Source of the DNA: Denitrificimonas halotolerans
Lineage (GTDB): Bacteria; Pseudomonadota; Gammaproteobacteria; Pseudomonadales; Pseudomonadaceae
Length of the DNA: 64,000 bases
Assembly: GCF_034259425.1 (NCBI RefSeq)
Contig: NZ_JAXIVU010000004.1
Location: 62,001-126,000, forward strand
Reading direction: 5' to 3'
Positions 50,546 through 59,746 of the stretch are shown piece after piece. The notes under the pieces are model-generated. The model made no database searches. It was given only the letters and a program-made list of their open reading frames with translations, and was not told where the DNA came from. The first letter of the stretch is position 1. Every line of letters starts with the position of its first letter. The translations under genes and the position numbers were made by a program.

Positions 50546-51298
50546 ATGATGCAGCATATTAAAAGTAAGTCTGTGCGCTTCATGCTTGGCAGTGTACTGG
50601 TCGCTGGCTGCTTAGCTTTGCCAACCTATGCTGTTGCGCAAGATGCTGAATACGACAACTACGATGAGCAGTGGGACGACTATGGTGTTGAGGAAGACCC
50701 ATGGGAAGCGTTTAACCGCCGTGTTTTCCGCTTTAATGATGTGCTTGATCGCTGGGCATTAAAACCCATCGCTAAAGGGTATCAAAAAGTTACGCCAGAT
50801 GTAGTAGAAGATGGTGTACACAATGTGCTTCGTAACTTAGGCGAAGCTCGTAACCTTACTAATAACCTTTTACAATTTAAAATGCATGATGCGGGAATTG
50901 ATACTGCACGCTTTCTGTTTAATACCACTTTTGGTTTGTTTGGTTTCTTTGATGTGGCAACCAAGATGGGGTTGCAGCGTAATGATGAAGACTTTGGTCA
51001 AACATTAGGGGCGTGGGGCATTAACAGCGGGCCTTATATGGTCTTGCCATTTCTAGGGCCAAGCACGGTGCGTGATACTGCTGCAATATATCCGGATCAT
51101 TTTTCTAGACCATACCGTTACATCAGCGATGTTCCAGTGCGTAACAGTATGTTTGCGCTCGAGATAGTGGACGCACGGGCAAAATTATTATCAGCAGAGC
51201 GTTTAGTGATTGGTGATAAATACCGTTTTGTACGTAATGCATATTTGCAAAATCGCGAGTTTAAAGTGCGTGACGGCGAAGTTGTGGATGACTTTTAA
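50546..51298 (+). CDS. mlaA: MlaA/VacJ outer-membrane lipoprotein
   Basis: A 250-residue lipoprotein of the Mla system that removes misplaced phospholipids from the outer membrane. The signal peptide contains the lipobox-like LVAGC. The mature domain has EDPWEAFNRRVFRFND, the signature of MlaA, and LGAWGINSGPYMVLPFLGPS. The start may be the ATG one codon later (50549), which has a better-placed GGAG. The MlaBCDEF genes are not in the window. Confidence 0.93.
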   Translation: MMQHIKSKSVRFMLGSVLVAGCLALPTYAVAQDAEYDNYDEQWDDYGVEEDPWEAFNRRVFRFNDVLDRWALKPIAKGYQKVTPDVVEDGVHNVLRNLGEARNLTNNLLQFKMHDAGIDTARFLFNTTFGLFGFFDVATKMGLQRNDEDFGQTLGAWGINSGPYMVLPFLGPSTVRDTAAIYPDHFSRPYRYISDVPVRNSMFALEIVDARAKLLSAERLVIGDKYRFVRNAYLQNREFKVRDGEVVDDF

Positions 51299-51322
51299 GC
51301 GGTTGTTTTATCCGTATACCAT

Positions 51323-51360
51323 GGGCTGAAGGTTGTAAAATCTTCAGCCCTATTTTGTTT
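51323..51360 (+). terminator. terminator after mlaA
   Basis: GGGCTGAAG (51323-51331) pairs with CTTCAGCCC (51342-51350), followed by TATTTTGTTT. Confidence 0.88.
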
Positions 51361-51494
51361 ATAGACCTGCAAGAAAAATCTTCAAAAGTGCGCGTAGACA
51401 TATTTACAAACTATTGTCTGACAGAGCTGTGCTTGAATCACTAGGATGATGAGAGTACCTTTTGCGCCTAGGAACTTATTGCGAATAAATTTTT

Positions 51495-52286
51495 ATGTCA
51501 CAGCAAGCTCACCCAAAGTCAGCCGCTGAAGCGTTACAGTTGTTGCAGAAACACAATACAGTATTACTTAAAGACCAGCTTGCTGGGCGAGTGATGCAAG
51601 ATCAAATTCGCCCAGTTAGTCCTTGGCAATATCAAGGGATTAAATTTGAAAGCTATTTTCTGCCTGCCTTACATTTGTCAGGGGATTCGCTAGACTACTT
51701 TGTTTTAGATAATGGGCGCATCTTTTTTTACCTAGCAGATGTTGCAGGTAGTGGTACTTCAGCGGCCTTATTAAGCATGCTACTCAAGAGTATTACGCGA
51801 GAGTATCTCTATGCTCAGCCTGTACCGATTGATGTGACTCCAGCAGCGATTCTCAGGCATATTAATCAACGATTGTTGACGTATCATGCGGAGCGTCATA
51901 TCACGTTAATCTGTGGGATTATCGATCTTCAGCATAATCTCTTGCGGTGGAGTGTTGGAGGGCATTTGCCTTTACCTGTATTGTACAGTGAAGGTAAAGC
52001 ACAGTTTTTATTCGGAGAGGGGCAGCCCGTAGGGTTGTTTGAGGATGGGCAGTACAATGATGAACAAATGCCTTTACCCCATGCGTTTAGTTTAAGTTTG
52101 TTTTCTGACGGTGTGTTTGATGTGCTACCCGAAGAGGGGTTGGTCGACAGTGAAGCTGCTTTACCAAGCTTGGTAAGCGCTGTATGTGGTGATTATAAAA
52201 AGATGATCGATTGTCTAGGGCTAGCTAACTGCATTAATATGCCTGATGATATCGCCATACTGGTGCTAAGTAGGAACCTTGCATGA
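51495..52286 (+). CDS. SpoIIE-type PP2C phosphatase, RssB-like but without receiver
   Basis: A 263-residue protein that matches the linker and phosphatase half of Pseudomonas RssB. The short N-terminal helix (about 1-40) leads into the PP2C/SpoIIE domain with metal-binding GDSLD, DVAGSG (DVxGHG in most relatives), LFSDGVFD and PDDIAIL. The receiver domain of about 130 residues that starts RssB is missing, and the 196 bases upstream contain no remnant of one. It would dephosphorylate its STAS partner, whose gene overlaps by four bases. Without a receiver the usual phospho-control cannot operate. Confidence 0.85.
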   Translation: MSQQAHPKSAAEALQLLQKHNTVLLKDQLAGRVMQDQIRPVSPWQYQGIKFESYFLPALHLSGDSLDYFVLDNGRIFFYLADVAGSGTSAALLSMLLKSITREYLYAQPVPIDVTPAAILRHINQRLLTYHAERHITLICGIIDLQHNLLRWSVGGHLPLPVLYSEGKAQFLFGEGQPVGLFEDGQYNDEQMPLPHAFSLSLFSDGVFDVLPEEGLVDSEAALPSLVSAVCGDYKKMIDCLGLANCINMPDDIAILVLSRNLA

Positions 52287-52777
52287 GTGATGGTCAAATT
52301 CAATACGCTGAATACAATGATACATTTGTTTTAAAATGCAGTGGTGATGTGCGTTTAACTTTTTGTTCGGCGCTTAATGAAACCATTACAAAAATTATTA
52401 AAGCAAACTTGTTAAAATCCATAGTGATTGATTTAACTGAAGTGATTAGCATTGACAGCACCACTTTAGGGTTATTAGCTAAGCTATCAATTTTATCCAA
52501 GCGCAAATTTGGCATGCTGCCCACTTTGGCTAGTATCAATCCAGATGTGAATCGAGTGCTGGATTCTATGGGATTTAATCAGGTTTTTAACTTGGTGCAT
52601 ACACCGGCCCCTTGTCCTGAATGCTTGAATGACTTGCCTAAGCAGGATCAGTCTGAGGATGTGGTTAAGGAGCGTGTTTTAGAAGCGCATCAAATCCTAA
52701 TGAGCTTAAATGACTCCAATCGCAATGAGTTTCGTGACTTGGTGAGTGCTTTACAAAATCAAAGTGCGCAGGCTTGA
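52283..52777 (+). CDS. STAS-domain anti-sigma factor antagonist (RssC-like)
   Basis: A 164-residue protein with a STAS domain in residues 1-110. The phosphorylatable serine region is TEVISIDSTTLGLLAKL, where Ser/Thr after Asp is the usual target. The C-terminal 50 residues are a helical extension with CPEC. It overlaps the phosphatase gene (ATGA) and should be its substrate. In Pseudomonas the pair RssB/RssC influences RpoS; the same role here is inference. Confidence 0.85.
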   Translation: MSDGQIQYAEYNDTFVLKCSGDVRLTFCSALNETITKIIKANLLKSIVIDLTEVISIDSTTLGLLAKLSILSKRKFGMLPTLASINPDVNRVLDSMGFNQVFNLVHTPAPCPECLNDLPKQDQSEDVVKERVLEAHQILMSLNDSNRNEFRDLVSALQNQSAQA

Positions 52778-52786
52778 TTCATTCGT

Positions 52787-52829
52787 AAAAATCGCGCTGT
52801 TAAGCTGTTTTTTAAATAGCGCGATTTTA
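52787..52829. terminator. bidirectional terminator
   Basis: AAAAATCGCGCT pairs with AGCGCGATTTT between the convergent STAS and tal genes, with A/T runs on both sides. Confidence 0.85.
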
Positions 52830-52845
52830 TTAGATTGTTAGCGGT

Positions 52846-53763
52846 TTAACTGAAGAGTCTTTCCAATTTCTCTTGGTCTTGCGCAAAAGAGCGGATACCC
52901 TCAGCGAGTTTTTCCGTGGCCATGGCATCTTCATTGTGAGCCCAGCGAAAGCTGTTTTCATTCATGATTAGAGGCTTTTCTCCTGACTCATTCGCATGGA
53001 GTTGGCGTTCCAGTGAGGACGTATCTTGATTGAGCTGTGCTAAAAGTTCAGGGCTGATGGTTAAACGATCACAACCGGCCAATGCTTCGATCTGCCCTAG
53101 GTTACGAAAACTCGCACCCATGACGATGGTAGGGTAGTTATTACCTTTGTAGTAACGATAGATTCGCGATACTGATTGCACACCTGGATCTTCTGCTGCT
53201 GTATAGTCACGCTTTTGAGCTTGTTTATACCAGTCATAAATGCGACCAACAAAAGGCGAGATCAAAAATACTCCAGCATCAGCGCAGGCTGCAGCTTGGG
53301 CAAAAGAGAATAATAAAGTGAGGTTGGTTTGAATATTTTGCTGCTCTAAACGGCGTGCGGCCTGAATTCCTTCCCAAGTTGCTGCAATTTTAATAAGCAC
53401 ACGGTTACGATTAATGCCTTGTTCTTCGTATCGCTCAATCAAGCGTAAGGCAGAGTCATAAGTAGCTTTCTCATTGAAAGATAAGCGTGCATCAACCTCA
53501 GTAGAAATGCGACCGGGAATCAAAGATAAAATTTCTTGGCCTACTGCCACTGCAAACTGCTCTGTCGCTGCTTGAGGGTTACCGGAGTATTCTTTGCGAA
53601 TTTGCTCCAGTAGTTTTCCGTAACGTGGAAAGTCTGCAGCTTTTAATAATAAAGAAGGGTTTGTAGTGGCATCCACAGGTTGTAAACGCGCAATAGCATC
53701 AAAATCACCAGTGTCAGCAACTACAGTAGTATAACGTTTTAATTGTTCGAGTTTTGAAGTCAT
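52846..53763 (-). CDS. tal: transaldolase
   Basis: A 305-residue pentose-phosphate enzyme of the TalB type. The Schiff-base lysine is in NRVLIKIAATWEGIQAA, and DATTNPSL and SPFVGRIYDWYK are conserved. It lies 80 bases from dusA on the same strand. Confidence 0.97.
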   Translation of the reverse strand: MTSKLEQLKRYTTVVADTGDFDAIARLQPVDATTNPSLLLKAADFPRYGKLLEQIRKEYSGNPQAATEQFAVAVGQEILSLIPGRISTEVDARLSFNEKATYDSALRLIERYEEQGINRNRVLIKIAATWEGIQAARRLEQQNIQTNLTLLFSFAQAAACADAGVFLISPFVGRIYDWYKQAQKRDYTAAEDPGVQSVSRIYRYYKGNNYPTIVMGASFRNLGQIEALAGCDRLTISPELLAQLNQDTSSLERQLHANESGEKPLIMNENSFRWAHNEDAMATEKLAEGIRSFAQDQEKLERLFS

Positions 53764-53843
53764 ATTAAACGGGCCACATTTGGGGCGGAAAAGTTAAAAG
53801 AACATAACTGAGAGATGCAAGAGATGCAATTGCTGCGTGTATA

Positions 53844-54818
53844 TTAGCGGCCATCGAGCACGGCAATGGCTTGATCATAAACCTTTATAGGATTATCAGT
53901 TTTGTAAATATCAGCAGACAATAATTGACGGAAACGACGGGCGCCAGGAAAACCCTGTGCAATACCTAAAATATGCCGAGTGATATAGGTTGCTTTCAGA
54001 CCCTGCTCCATCTGTTCAACTAAATAAGGGCGCAACTGTTCCAGTACTGATGTGCGAGTAATAGGGCGTTGCTCATCGTCAAACAGGCGATGGTCTAACT
54101 CACTCAGCATCCAAGGATTGTGGTATGCCTCGCGCCCTATCATAACGCCATCAAAGGTTTGTAAGTGCTCTGTGCACTCGTCGAGTGTTTTAATTCCACC
54201 ATTGAGGATGAACTCTAAATGAGGGAAGTCTGCTTTTAACCGTGCAGCTACATCATAGCGTAATGGCGGGATATCTCGATTCTCTTTAGGTGATAAACCT
54301 TCCAGAATTGCAATACGTGCATGTATAGTAAAACTGGTGCAGCCGGCCTCGCTCACAGTGCCAACAAAGTTGCAGAGTTGTGCATAACTATCATGTCCGT
54401 TGATCCCGATCCGATGTTTAACAGTAACAGGGATATCTACAGCATCTTGCATTTGGTTAACGCAATCTGCTACTAATTGGGGATGTCCCATCAGGCAGGC
54501 CCCGATCATGTTGTTTTGTACACGGTCGCTAGGGCAGCCTACATTCAGATTCACTTCATCGTAACCAGCTTGTTCAGCCATCTTGCTGCAGGTGGCTAGA
54601 TCTTTAGGGTTGCTGCCGCCTAGTTGTAATGCTATAGGGTGCTCTGCTGAGTTGTAGCGCAAAAAACGCTCAGTATCACCAAAAATCAAGGCGCCAGTAG
54701 TAACCATTTCTGTATAAAGCAGTGCACGCTGAGTAATAAGACGTAAAAAATAGCGGCAATGGCGGTCAGTCCAGTCCATCATCGGTGCAACAGAAAAGCG
54801 GCGGTTTAGGGTATTCAT
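53844..54818 (-). CDS. dusA: tRNA-dihydrouridine(20/20a) synthase
   Basis: A 324-residue FMN enzyme that reduces uridine 20/20a in tRNA D-loops. Family motifs include VAPMMDWTDRHCR at the start, QLGGSNP, NLNVGCPSDRVQ with the catalytic Cys, VKHRIG and GREAYHNPW. Upstream is a 462-base gap. Confidence 0.96.
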   Translation of the reverse strand: MNTLNRRFSVAPMMDWTDRHCRYFLRLITQRALLYTEMVTTGALIFGDTERFLRYNSAEHPIALQLGGSNPKDLATCSKMAEQAGYDEVNLNVGCPSDRVQNNMIGACLMGHPQLVADCVNQMQDAVDIPVTVKHRIGINGHDSYAQLCNFVGTVSEAGCTSFTIHARIAILEGLSPKENRDIPPLRYDVAARLKADFPHLEFILNGGIKTLDECTEHLQTFDGVMIGREAYHNPWMLSELDHRLFDDEQRPITRTSVLEQLRPYLVEQMEQGLKATYITRHILGIAQGFPGARRFRQLLSADIYKTDNPIKVYDQAIAVLDGR

Positions 54819-55280
54819 AAAGGGTTTAAACTCTGGAATAAGATTTCAGCCTCATCAGTCGGCTGTGAAGTGTGTGTATTGTATGCGAAAACAACAAGAG
54901 ATGAGAGGGGTCGATTGGGGGTATAGAAAAGGTGGGGATCATTTAACTAAGGATGTGAGTATCAAAATAGAACTGTCAGCTGTACGCAACAAGGGCCAGT
55001 TTTGATCGAGAGAAGTCAAGAGAGGATCAGTTTTTGCGTGATTTGCGTGAGTAGGCTGCAATTGTAGTTCACTACAAAAATATAGTTTTATGCGGTTATT
55101 TAGATGTTACCTATAGAAGTAGAAGGGGGGGTAGTTCCTAGTTTTGTATAGGCAGGGTGAATTAAGCTAGTAATTTGGAGTCATCCTTACGTGTTGGTTT
55201 GTTGTCTATTCAAGCGAAAAAAACTAAAACATAGTATATTAGGTGGATATTATTTATTAAGGTTTATAGTGTAGCGGAAT
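54819..55280. other. 462-base intergenic region upstream of clpS
   Basis: Divergent region between dusA and clpS that should hold both promoters. I found no gene, tRNA or strong hairpin; a short inverted repeat (TTGTAG/CTACAA) lies near 55060 and a run of seven G at 55135-55141. In many Pseudomonas genomes cspD lies here; it is absent. Confidence 0.5.
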
Positions 55281-55619
55281 ATGACTGTTAATCCATTAAA
55301 CCCCGATCATTTAGAGCAGTATGATGATGGTTTGGCTGTTGCGCCAGCTAAACCTGAACTGCAACCACCACCTATGTATCGCGTCATTATGCTGAATGAT
55401 GACTACACGCCAATGGACTTTGTAGTTGAGGTGCTAGAGACTTATTTTGCAATGAGTCGTGAGCAATCTACGCAAGTCATGCTTGCGGTACACCAACAAG
55501 GGGAGGCTGTTTGCGGTGTGTATACACGCGATATTGCGGAAACTAAGGCTCAGCAGGTCATAGAATACGCAAGGGAGTGTGAACATCCGCTATTGTGTGA
55601 AATCGAAAAAGACGTTTGA
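55281..55619 (+). CDS. clpS: ATP-dependent Clp protease adaptor ClpS
   Basis: A 112-residue adaptor that delivers N-degron substrates to ClpAP. The conserved YRVIMLNDDYTPMDFVVEVL and the hydrophobic pocket residues, with HQQGEAVCGVYTRDIAETK, identify it. It lies 30 bases upstream of clpA. Confidence 0.97.
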   Translation: MTVNPLNPDHLEQYDDGLAVAPAKPELQPPPMYRVIMLNDDYTPMDFVVEVLETYFAMSREQSTQVMLAVHQQGEAVCGVYTRDIAETKAQQVIEYARECEHPLLCEIEKDV

Positions 55620-55649
55620 ATCTACTCGCTATTTTAATGAGGTGAAAAC

Positions 55650-57917
55650 ATGTTGAATTTAGAGCTCGAGGTCACTCTCAACCTAGCATTTAAAGATGCT
55701 CGGGTCAGTCGACATGAGTATATGACGGTTGAGCACCTCTTATTAGCTTTGCTGGATAATCGCGAGGCTGCTACAGCTTTACGGGCTTACAACGTTGATT
55801 TGGAGTCTTTGCGTCAAGAATTACGTGTTTTTTTAGATGAGAACATGCCTTTATTGCCCGACAGTGCTGAGGAGGTGGATACTCAGCCTTCGATTGGTTT
55901 CCAACGTGTTTTGCAACGTGCGGTCTTTCATGGACAGAGCTCAGGTAAAGACGAAGTGGGTGGTGCCAGTGTGCTTGTGGCGATCTTTAGTGAGGTTGAT
56001 AGCCATGCGGTGTACTTACTTAACTCTCACAATATTCAGCGTTTAGATTTAGTCAGTTATTTATCTCATGGAGCTGGCAGTACTGCGCAAGAGATGGATG
56101 CGGCTGAGCACGATAGTGAAGTGAATGAGCGTCAACAGGATAAGTCCAACAATCCTTTGTTAGCCTATGCTCAAGATCTAAATGAACTGGCGAAACAGGA
56201 CCTTATAGATCCACTGATTGGCCGTGAATATGAACTAGAGCGTGTTGCGCAGATTTTAGCACGTCGTCGTAAGAATAACCCATTATTAGTAGGTGAGGCA
56301 GGCGTAGGTAAAACAGCTATTGCTGAAGGCTTAGCGCGTCGTATTGTTGATGGTGATGTACCTGATATTTTATTGGATAGTGTTGTCTACTCTTTAGATC
56401 TTGGTGCTTTACTAGCTGGTACTAAGTATCGTGGAGATTTTGAAAAGCGCTTAAAATCACTGCTAGGTGAACTGCGTAAGCGGCCTAAATCCATTTTGTT
56501 TATTGATGAGATTCATATGATTATCGGGGCTGGAGCAGCGTCTGGAGGAGTGATGGATGCCTCAAACCTATTGAAGCCATTGCTTTCTTCCGGTGAAATT
56601 CGCTGTATGGGCTCTACGACCTATCAAGAGTTTCGCGAAATTTTTGAAAAAGACCGTGCTTTGGCTCGTCGCTTCCAAAAGGTGGATGTGGGAGAGCCCT
56701 CGGTTGAAGATACCTACCGTATTTTACAAGGCTTGCAAAGTCATTTTGAGGCTCACCATCAGATTAAATACACAGATGCCGCTTTACGTGCAGCCTCGGA
56801 ATTAGCTGCTAAGCACATTAACGACCGTTATATGCCAGATAAAGCGATTGATGTGATCGATGAGGCCGGTGCGTATCAATGCCTGCAGTCTGGGCAAAAG
56901 CGTGTTGAAGCTATTGATGTGGCACAAATTGAACAGATCGTTGCCAAAATAGCTCGCATTCCAACTCGGCAAGTGAGCAATTCTGATAAGGAGCAGCTGC
57001 GTCATTTGGAGCGTGACCTGCGTTTGACAGTATTCGGTCAAGAGCCTGCGATTGAAGCGCTAGCTACAGCAATTAAATTGTCTCGAGCTGGTTTGAAATC
57101 ACCGAATAAACCTGTTGGCTCTTTCTTATTTACAGGTCCGACAGGTGTCGGTAAAACTGAAATTGCAAAACAATTAGCCAGCTCTTTAGGGGTTGAGTTG
57201 CTGCGCTTTGATATGTCGGAATATATGGAGCGTCATACGGTGTCTCGCTTAATTGGAGCACCGCCGGGTTACGTAGGTTTTGATCAGGGTGGGTTGCTTA
57301 CAGAGGCTGTTAACAAGCAACCACATTGCGTGTTGCTTTTAGATGAGATCGAGAAAGCACATCCTGATGTTTTTAACTTACTTTTACAGGTGATGGATAA
57401 CGGTACCTTAACTGATAATAATGGGCGTAAAGCAGATTTTAAGCATGTTATTTTAGTGATGACCACTAATGCAGGAGCTGAGCATGCATCCCGTGCTTCT
57501 ATAGGCTTTTCTAAGCAAGATCACAGCACTGATGCAATGGAAACATTAAAGAAAACCTTCAGTCCGGAATTCCGCAACCGTTTAGATGGTATTATTCAGT
57601 TTAGTCGCTTAAGTCCCAAAACTTTGGAGTCGGTGGTGGATAAATTTCTCACTGAACTGCAAGCACAGTTGGAGGATAAGCGTGTTGAGCTGGATGTTAC
57701 CCCAGCTGCGCGTGGGTGGTTGGCAGAGCATGGGTACGATATAGATATGGGAGCACGCCCAATGGCTCGTTTAATTGAAGAGCAGATTAAACGTCCTTTA
57801 GCTGAGCATATTCTATTTGGTGAGCTATCTGATAATGGTGGAGTTGCCAAAGTGAGTGTCAAAAACAATCAGCTCGTACTGAGTTGTAAAAAGGCACTTA
57901 AACCTGTGACTGCGTAA
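55650..57917 (+). CDS. clpA: ATP-dependent Clp protease ATP-binding subunit ClpA
   Basis: A 755-residue AAA+ unfoldase with the N domain (about 1-150) and two ATPase modules: Walker A GEAGVGKTA and Walker B SILFIDEIH in the first, GPTGVGKTE and VLLLDEIEKA in the second. It works with ClpP (not in the window) and ClpS. It is followed by a strong terminator. Confidence 0.98.
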   Translation: MLNLELEVTLNLAFKDARVSRHEYMTVEHLLLALLDNREAATALRAYNVDLESLRQELRVFLDENMPLLPDSAEEVDTQPSIGFQRVLQRAVFHGQSSGKDEVGGASVLVAIFSEVDSHAVYLLNSHNIQRLDLVSYLSHGAGSTAQEMDAAEHDSEVNERQQDKSNNPLLAYAQDLNELAKQDLIDPLIGREYELERVAQILARRRKNNPLLVGEAGVGKTAIAEGLARRIVDGDVPDILLDSVVYSLDLGALLAGTKYRGDFEKRLKSLLGELRKRPKSILFIDEIHMIIGAGAASGGVMDASNLLKPLLSSGEIRCMGSTTYQEFREIFEKDRALARRFQKVDVGEPSVEDTYRILQGLQSHFEAHHQIKYTDAALRAASELAAKHINDRYMPDKAIDVIDEAGAYQCLQSGQKRVEAIDVAQIEQIVAKIARIPTRQVSNSDKEQLRHLERDLRLTVFGQEPAIEALATAIKLSRAGLKSPNKPVGSFLFTGPTGVGKTEIAKQLASSLGVELLRFDMSEYMERHTVSRLIGAPPGYVGFDQGGLLTEAVNKQPHCVLLLDEIEKAHPDVFNLLLQVMDNGTLTDNNGRKADFKHVILVMTTNAGAEHASRASIGFSKQDHSTDAMETLKKTFSPEFRNRLDGIIQFSRLSPKTLESVVDKFLTELQAQLEDKRVELDVTPAARGWLAEHGYDIDMGARPMARLIEEQIKRPLAEHILFGELSDNGGVAKVSVKNNQLVLSCKKALKPVTA

Positions 57918-58011
57918 GAATTTGTTTGTTTTAGGATAATCATACCGAGAGTCAATAATGTTCTGAGGTGTTGTTGATGATTCAATGCCTTAAGGAAGCG
58001 TAATTGATTAC

Positions 58012-58041
58012 AAAAAGCATGCATTTACTGCATGCTTTTTT
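58012..58041. terminator. terminator after clpA, overlapping the end of the next gene
   Basis: AAAAAGCATGCA pairs with TGCATGCTTTTTT around a short loop. The minus-strand gene ending at 58025 has its last codons inside the hairpin. Confidence 0.85.
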
Positions 58042-59002
58042 GTAGATTGCGTACTTGTTGTTGTAATGTGCTGATAGTGCGGTTGGTTTGTGCGCGATAG
58101 GCATCAAAATCTGCAAGTGATGGTACAGTTTGTGAGGTGGTGGATGAAATTGGTCGGTTATCTAATTCAGTACGTAAGATTAAAATATCCTGCTGCAAGC
58201 GAGCTATACCATCATCTTGAATGGCAGTATCTTGATTAATGTTTTGTTCTAAGGTTCCCAGTTTTTTTGTGAAGTGATTGAAGCGCTTATTCAGTTCGCT
58301 GAGTTGAGCTAGTTGGTTTTGCTGAGTTTGTAGGCGTTTTGTGAGTTGGCCAAATTTGTCTTGCTGTTGCGTTAATACTTCAGACTGCTTCTTCCATTGT
58401 GTTTCCAGCTGGGACTGGATCTGCATTGACTTCTTTTGATCTGTTTGATGGGCTAGGGTTAGTCCAGTAAGTAATTTTTTTTGCTCGGACACTTGACTCA
58501 GTAGACTTGTATTATGCTCTAAAGCTTGAGTCACAGTACTGTTTAACGTAGTCAGTTGTGCTTCAAGTAATCTGAGATGATTTTGTAATGCTTTAATCTC
58601 GTGGTTTGCAGTGCTGTCTAGCTGTGCTAGACGTTTTTGTAAGTTTTTTATATCACTCAAGAGGTGATTTTCATTGGTATTTACTTGACCAGTAATGGTA
58701 CTGATTTGCTGTATAGCTATTTCATTTACTTTTGCGAAACTTTCTTGTGTGGCGATGAGTTGCTGCTCTAGCAATTGAATACGCTCATAACTCCACCATG
58801 TCAAAACCCCTACTGTACAAATGAGGATCACTGTGAGTATCGACAAAAGGCCGACAGCTTTTCGGTCATGGGGGGGGTGTAGAGTTGTTTCAGCTGCTGT
58901 TGGGCTGTTAAAGAGCACGTTATAATGAGCCTCAGAGGTGTTCAGTTTGGGCTCAATCCGGCCAGTATTGGGCTCAGTTTCCGAGTTTTTTTGTTTACGC
59001 AT
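58025..59002 (-). CDS. single-pass membrane protein with long coiled coil
   Basis: A 325-residue protein with a cytoplasmic N terminus of about 50 residues, one membrane helix (LLSILTVILICTVGVL, about 52-68) and then about 250 residues of heptad-rich, Gln/Leu/Lys-rich sequence that should form a long periplasmic or cytoplasmic coiled coil. No family could be named. A run of eight G (58870-58877) lies in the coding strand complement near the start. It is divergent from lemA. Confidence 0.72.
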   Translation of the reverse strand: MRKQKNSETEPNTGRIEPKLNTSEAHYNVLFNSPTAAETTLHPPHDRKAVGLLSILTVILICTVGVLTWWSYERIQLLEQQLIATQESFAKVNEIAIQQISTITGQVNTNENHLLSDIKNLQKRLAQLDSTANHEIKALQNHLRLLEAQLTTLNSTVTQALEHNTSLLSQVSEQKKLLTGLTLAHQTDQKKSMQIQSQLETQWKKQSEVLTQQQDKFGQLTKRLQTQQNQLAQLSELNKRFNHFTKKLGTLEQNINQDTAIQDDGIARLQQDILILRTELDNRPISSTTSQTVPSLADFDAYRAQTNRTISTLQQQVRNLQKSMQ

Positions 59003-59168
59003 AATGGGGAATCTGGTCGGTGAAAGAGTTGTCAGTATAAGTAATCATAAGTTTGATTCTTTTTATAGCCAAGGGTTCCTTTAACTAGCATTCTGTTGGT
59101 TAGACACCCTAGTACCCAGTCGCCCAAGCGACTAACATTCCCTTTTTACCGCGCTGTGGAGTTGTCCT

Positions 59169-59741
59169 ATGAGTTTGGTCCTAATTGGTGTACTAGTTAC
59201 AGTGATGTTGATTTTGGCATGGGCTATCAGTTTATATAACGCTTTAGTGCGTCTTAAACATGGCGTTCGTAAGGCATGGTCAAACATTGATGTGCTGCTC
59301 AAACAGCGTCATGATGAATTACCTAAGTTGGTAGAAATTTGTAAACAATATATGCAGCATGAACGAGTAACCCTAGAGGCGATCATTAATGCACGTAATG
59401 CAGTTTCAAATGCCCGTGAGCAGCACGATATTCATGCGTTAGGTAGTGCTGAAACAGGTCTTAGAGCTGGCTTAGGTAAGCTTTTTGCTTTAGCTGAAAA
59501 CTATCCAGAGCTGAAAGCTAATGAAAGTTTTCAGTTTCTTCAACAACGTGTCACCGGTCTGGAAAATGCTATTGCTGATCGTCGTGAGTTATATAACGAA
59601 GCCGTAAATCTGAACAATGTGAGGATTGAGCAGTTTCCAGATGTCATTGTTGCTCGGTTTTTTAATTTCATTCCAGCTGAATTATTGCGTTTTAGTAATA
59701 GTGAAGTCACAGATGTTGACATTAAAAATCTCTTTGGCTGA
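59169..59741 (+). CDS. lemA: LemA family protein
   Basis: A 190-residue protein with an N-terminal membrane helix (LVLIGVLVTVMLILAWAIS) and a helical bundle with VRKAWSNIDVLLKQRHDELPKLVEICKQYM, the LemA signature. The exact function of LemA proteins is not settled. It is followed, five bases later, by a gene for a GIDE-domain membrane protein, a known pairing. Confidence 0.93.
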   Translation: MSLVLIGVLVTVMLILAWAISLYNALVRLKHGVRKAWSNIDVLLKQRHDELPKLVEICKQYMQHERVTLEAIINARNAVSNAREQHDIHALGSAETGLRAGLGKLFALAENYPELKANESFQFLQQRVTGLENAIADRRELYNEAVNLNNVRIEQFPDVIVARFFNFIPAELLRFSNSEVTDVDIKNLFG

Positions 59742-59746
59742 TTTTA

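Noticed and set aside
54880..54900. CA-rich motif (AAAACAACAAG) considered as part of a CrcZ-like RNA
   Set aside because: There is only one such motif, and no RpoN promoter is visible nearby; CrcZ-type RNAs have several.
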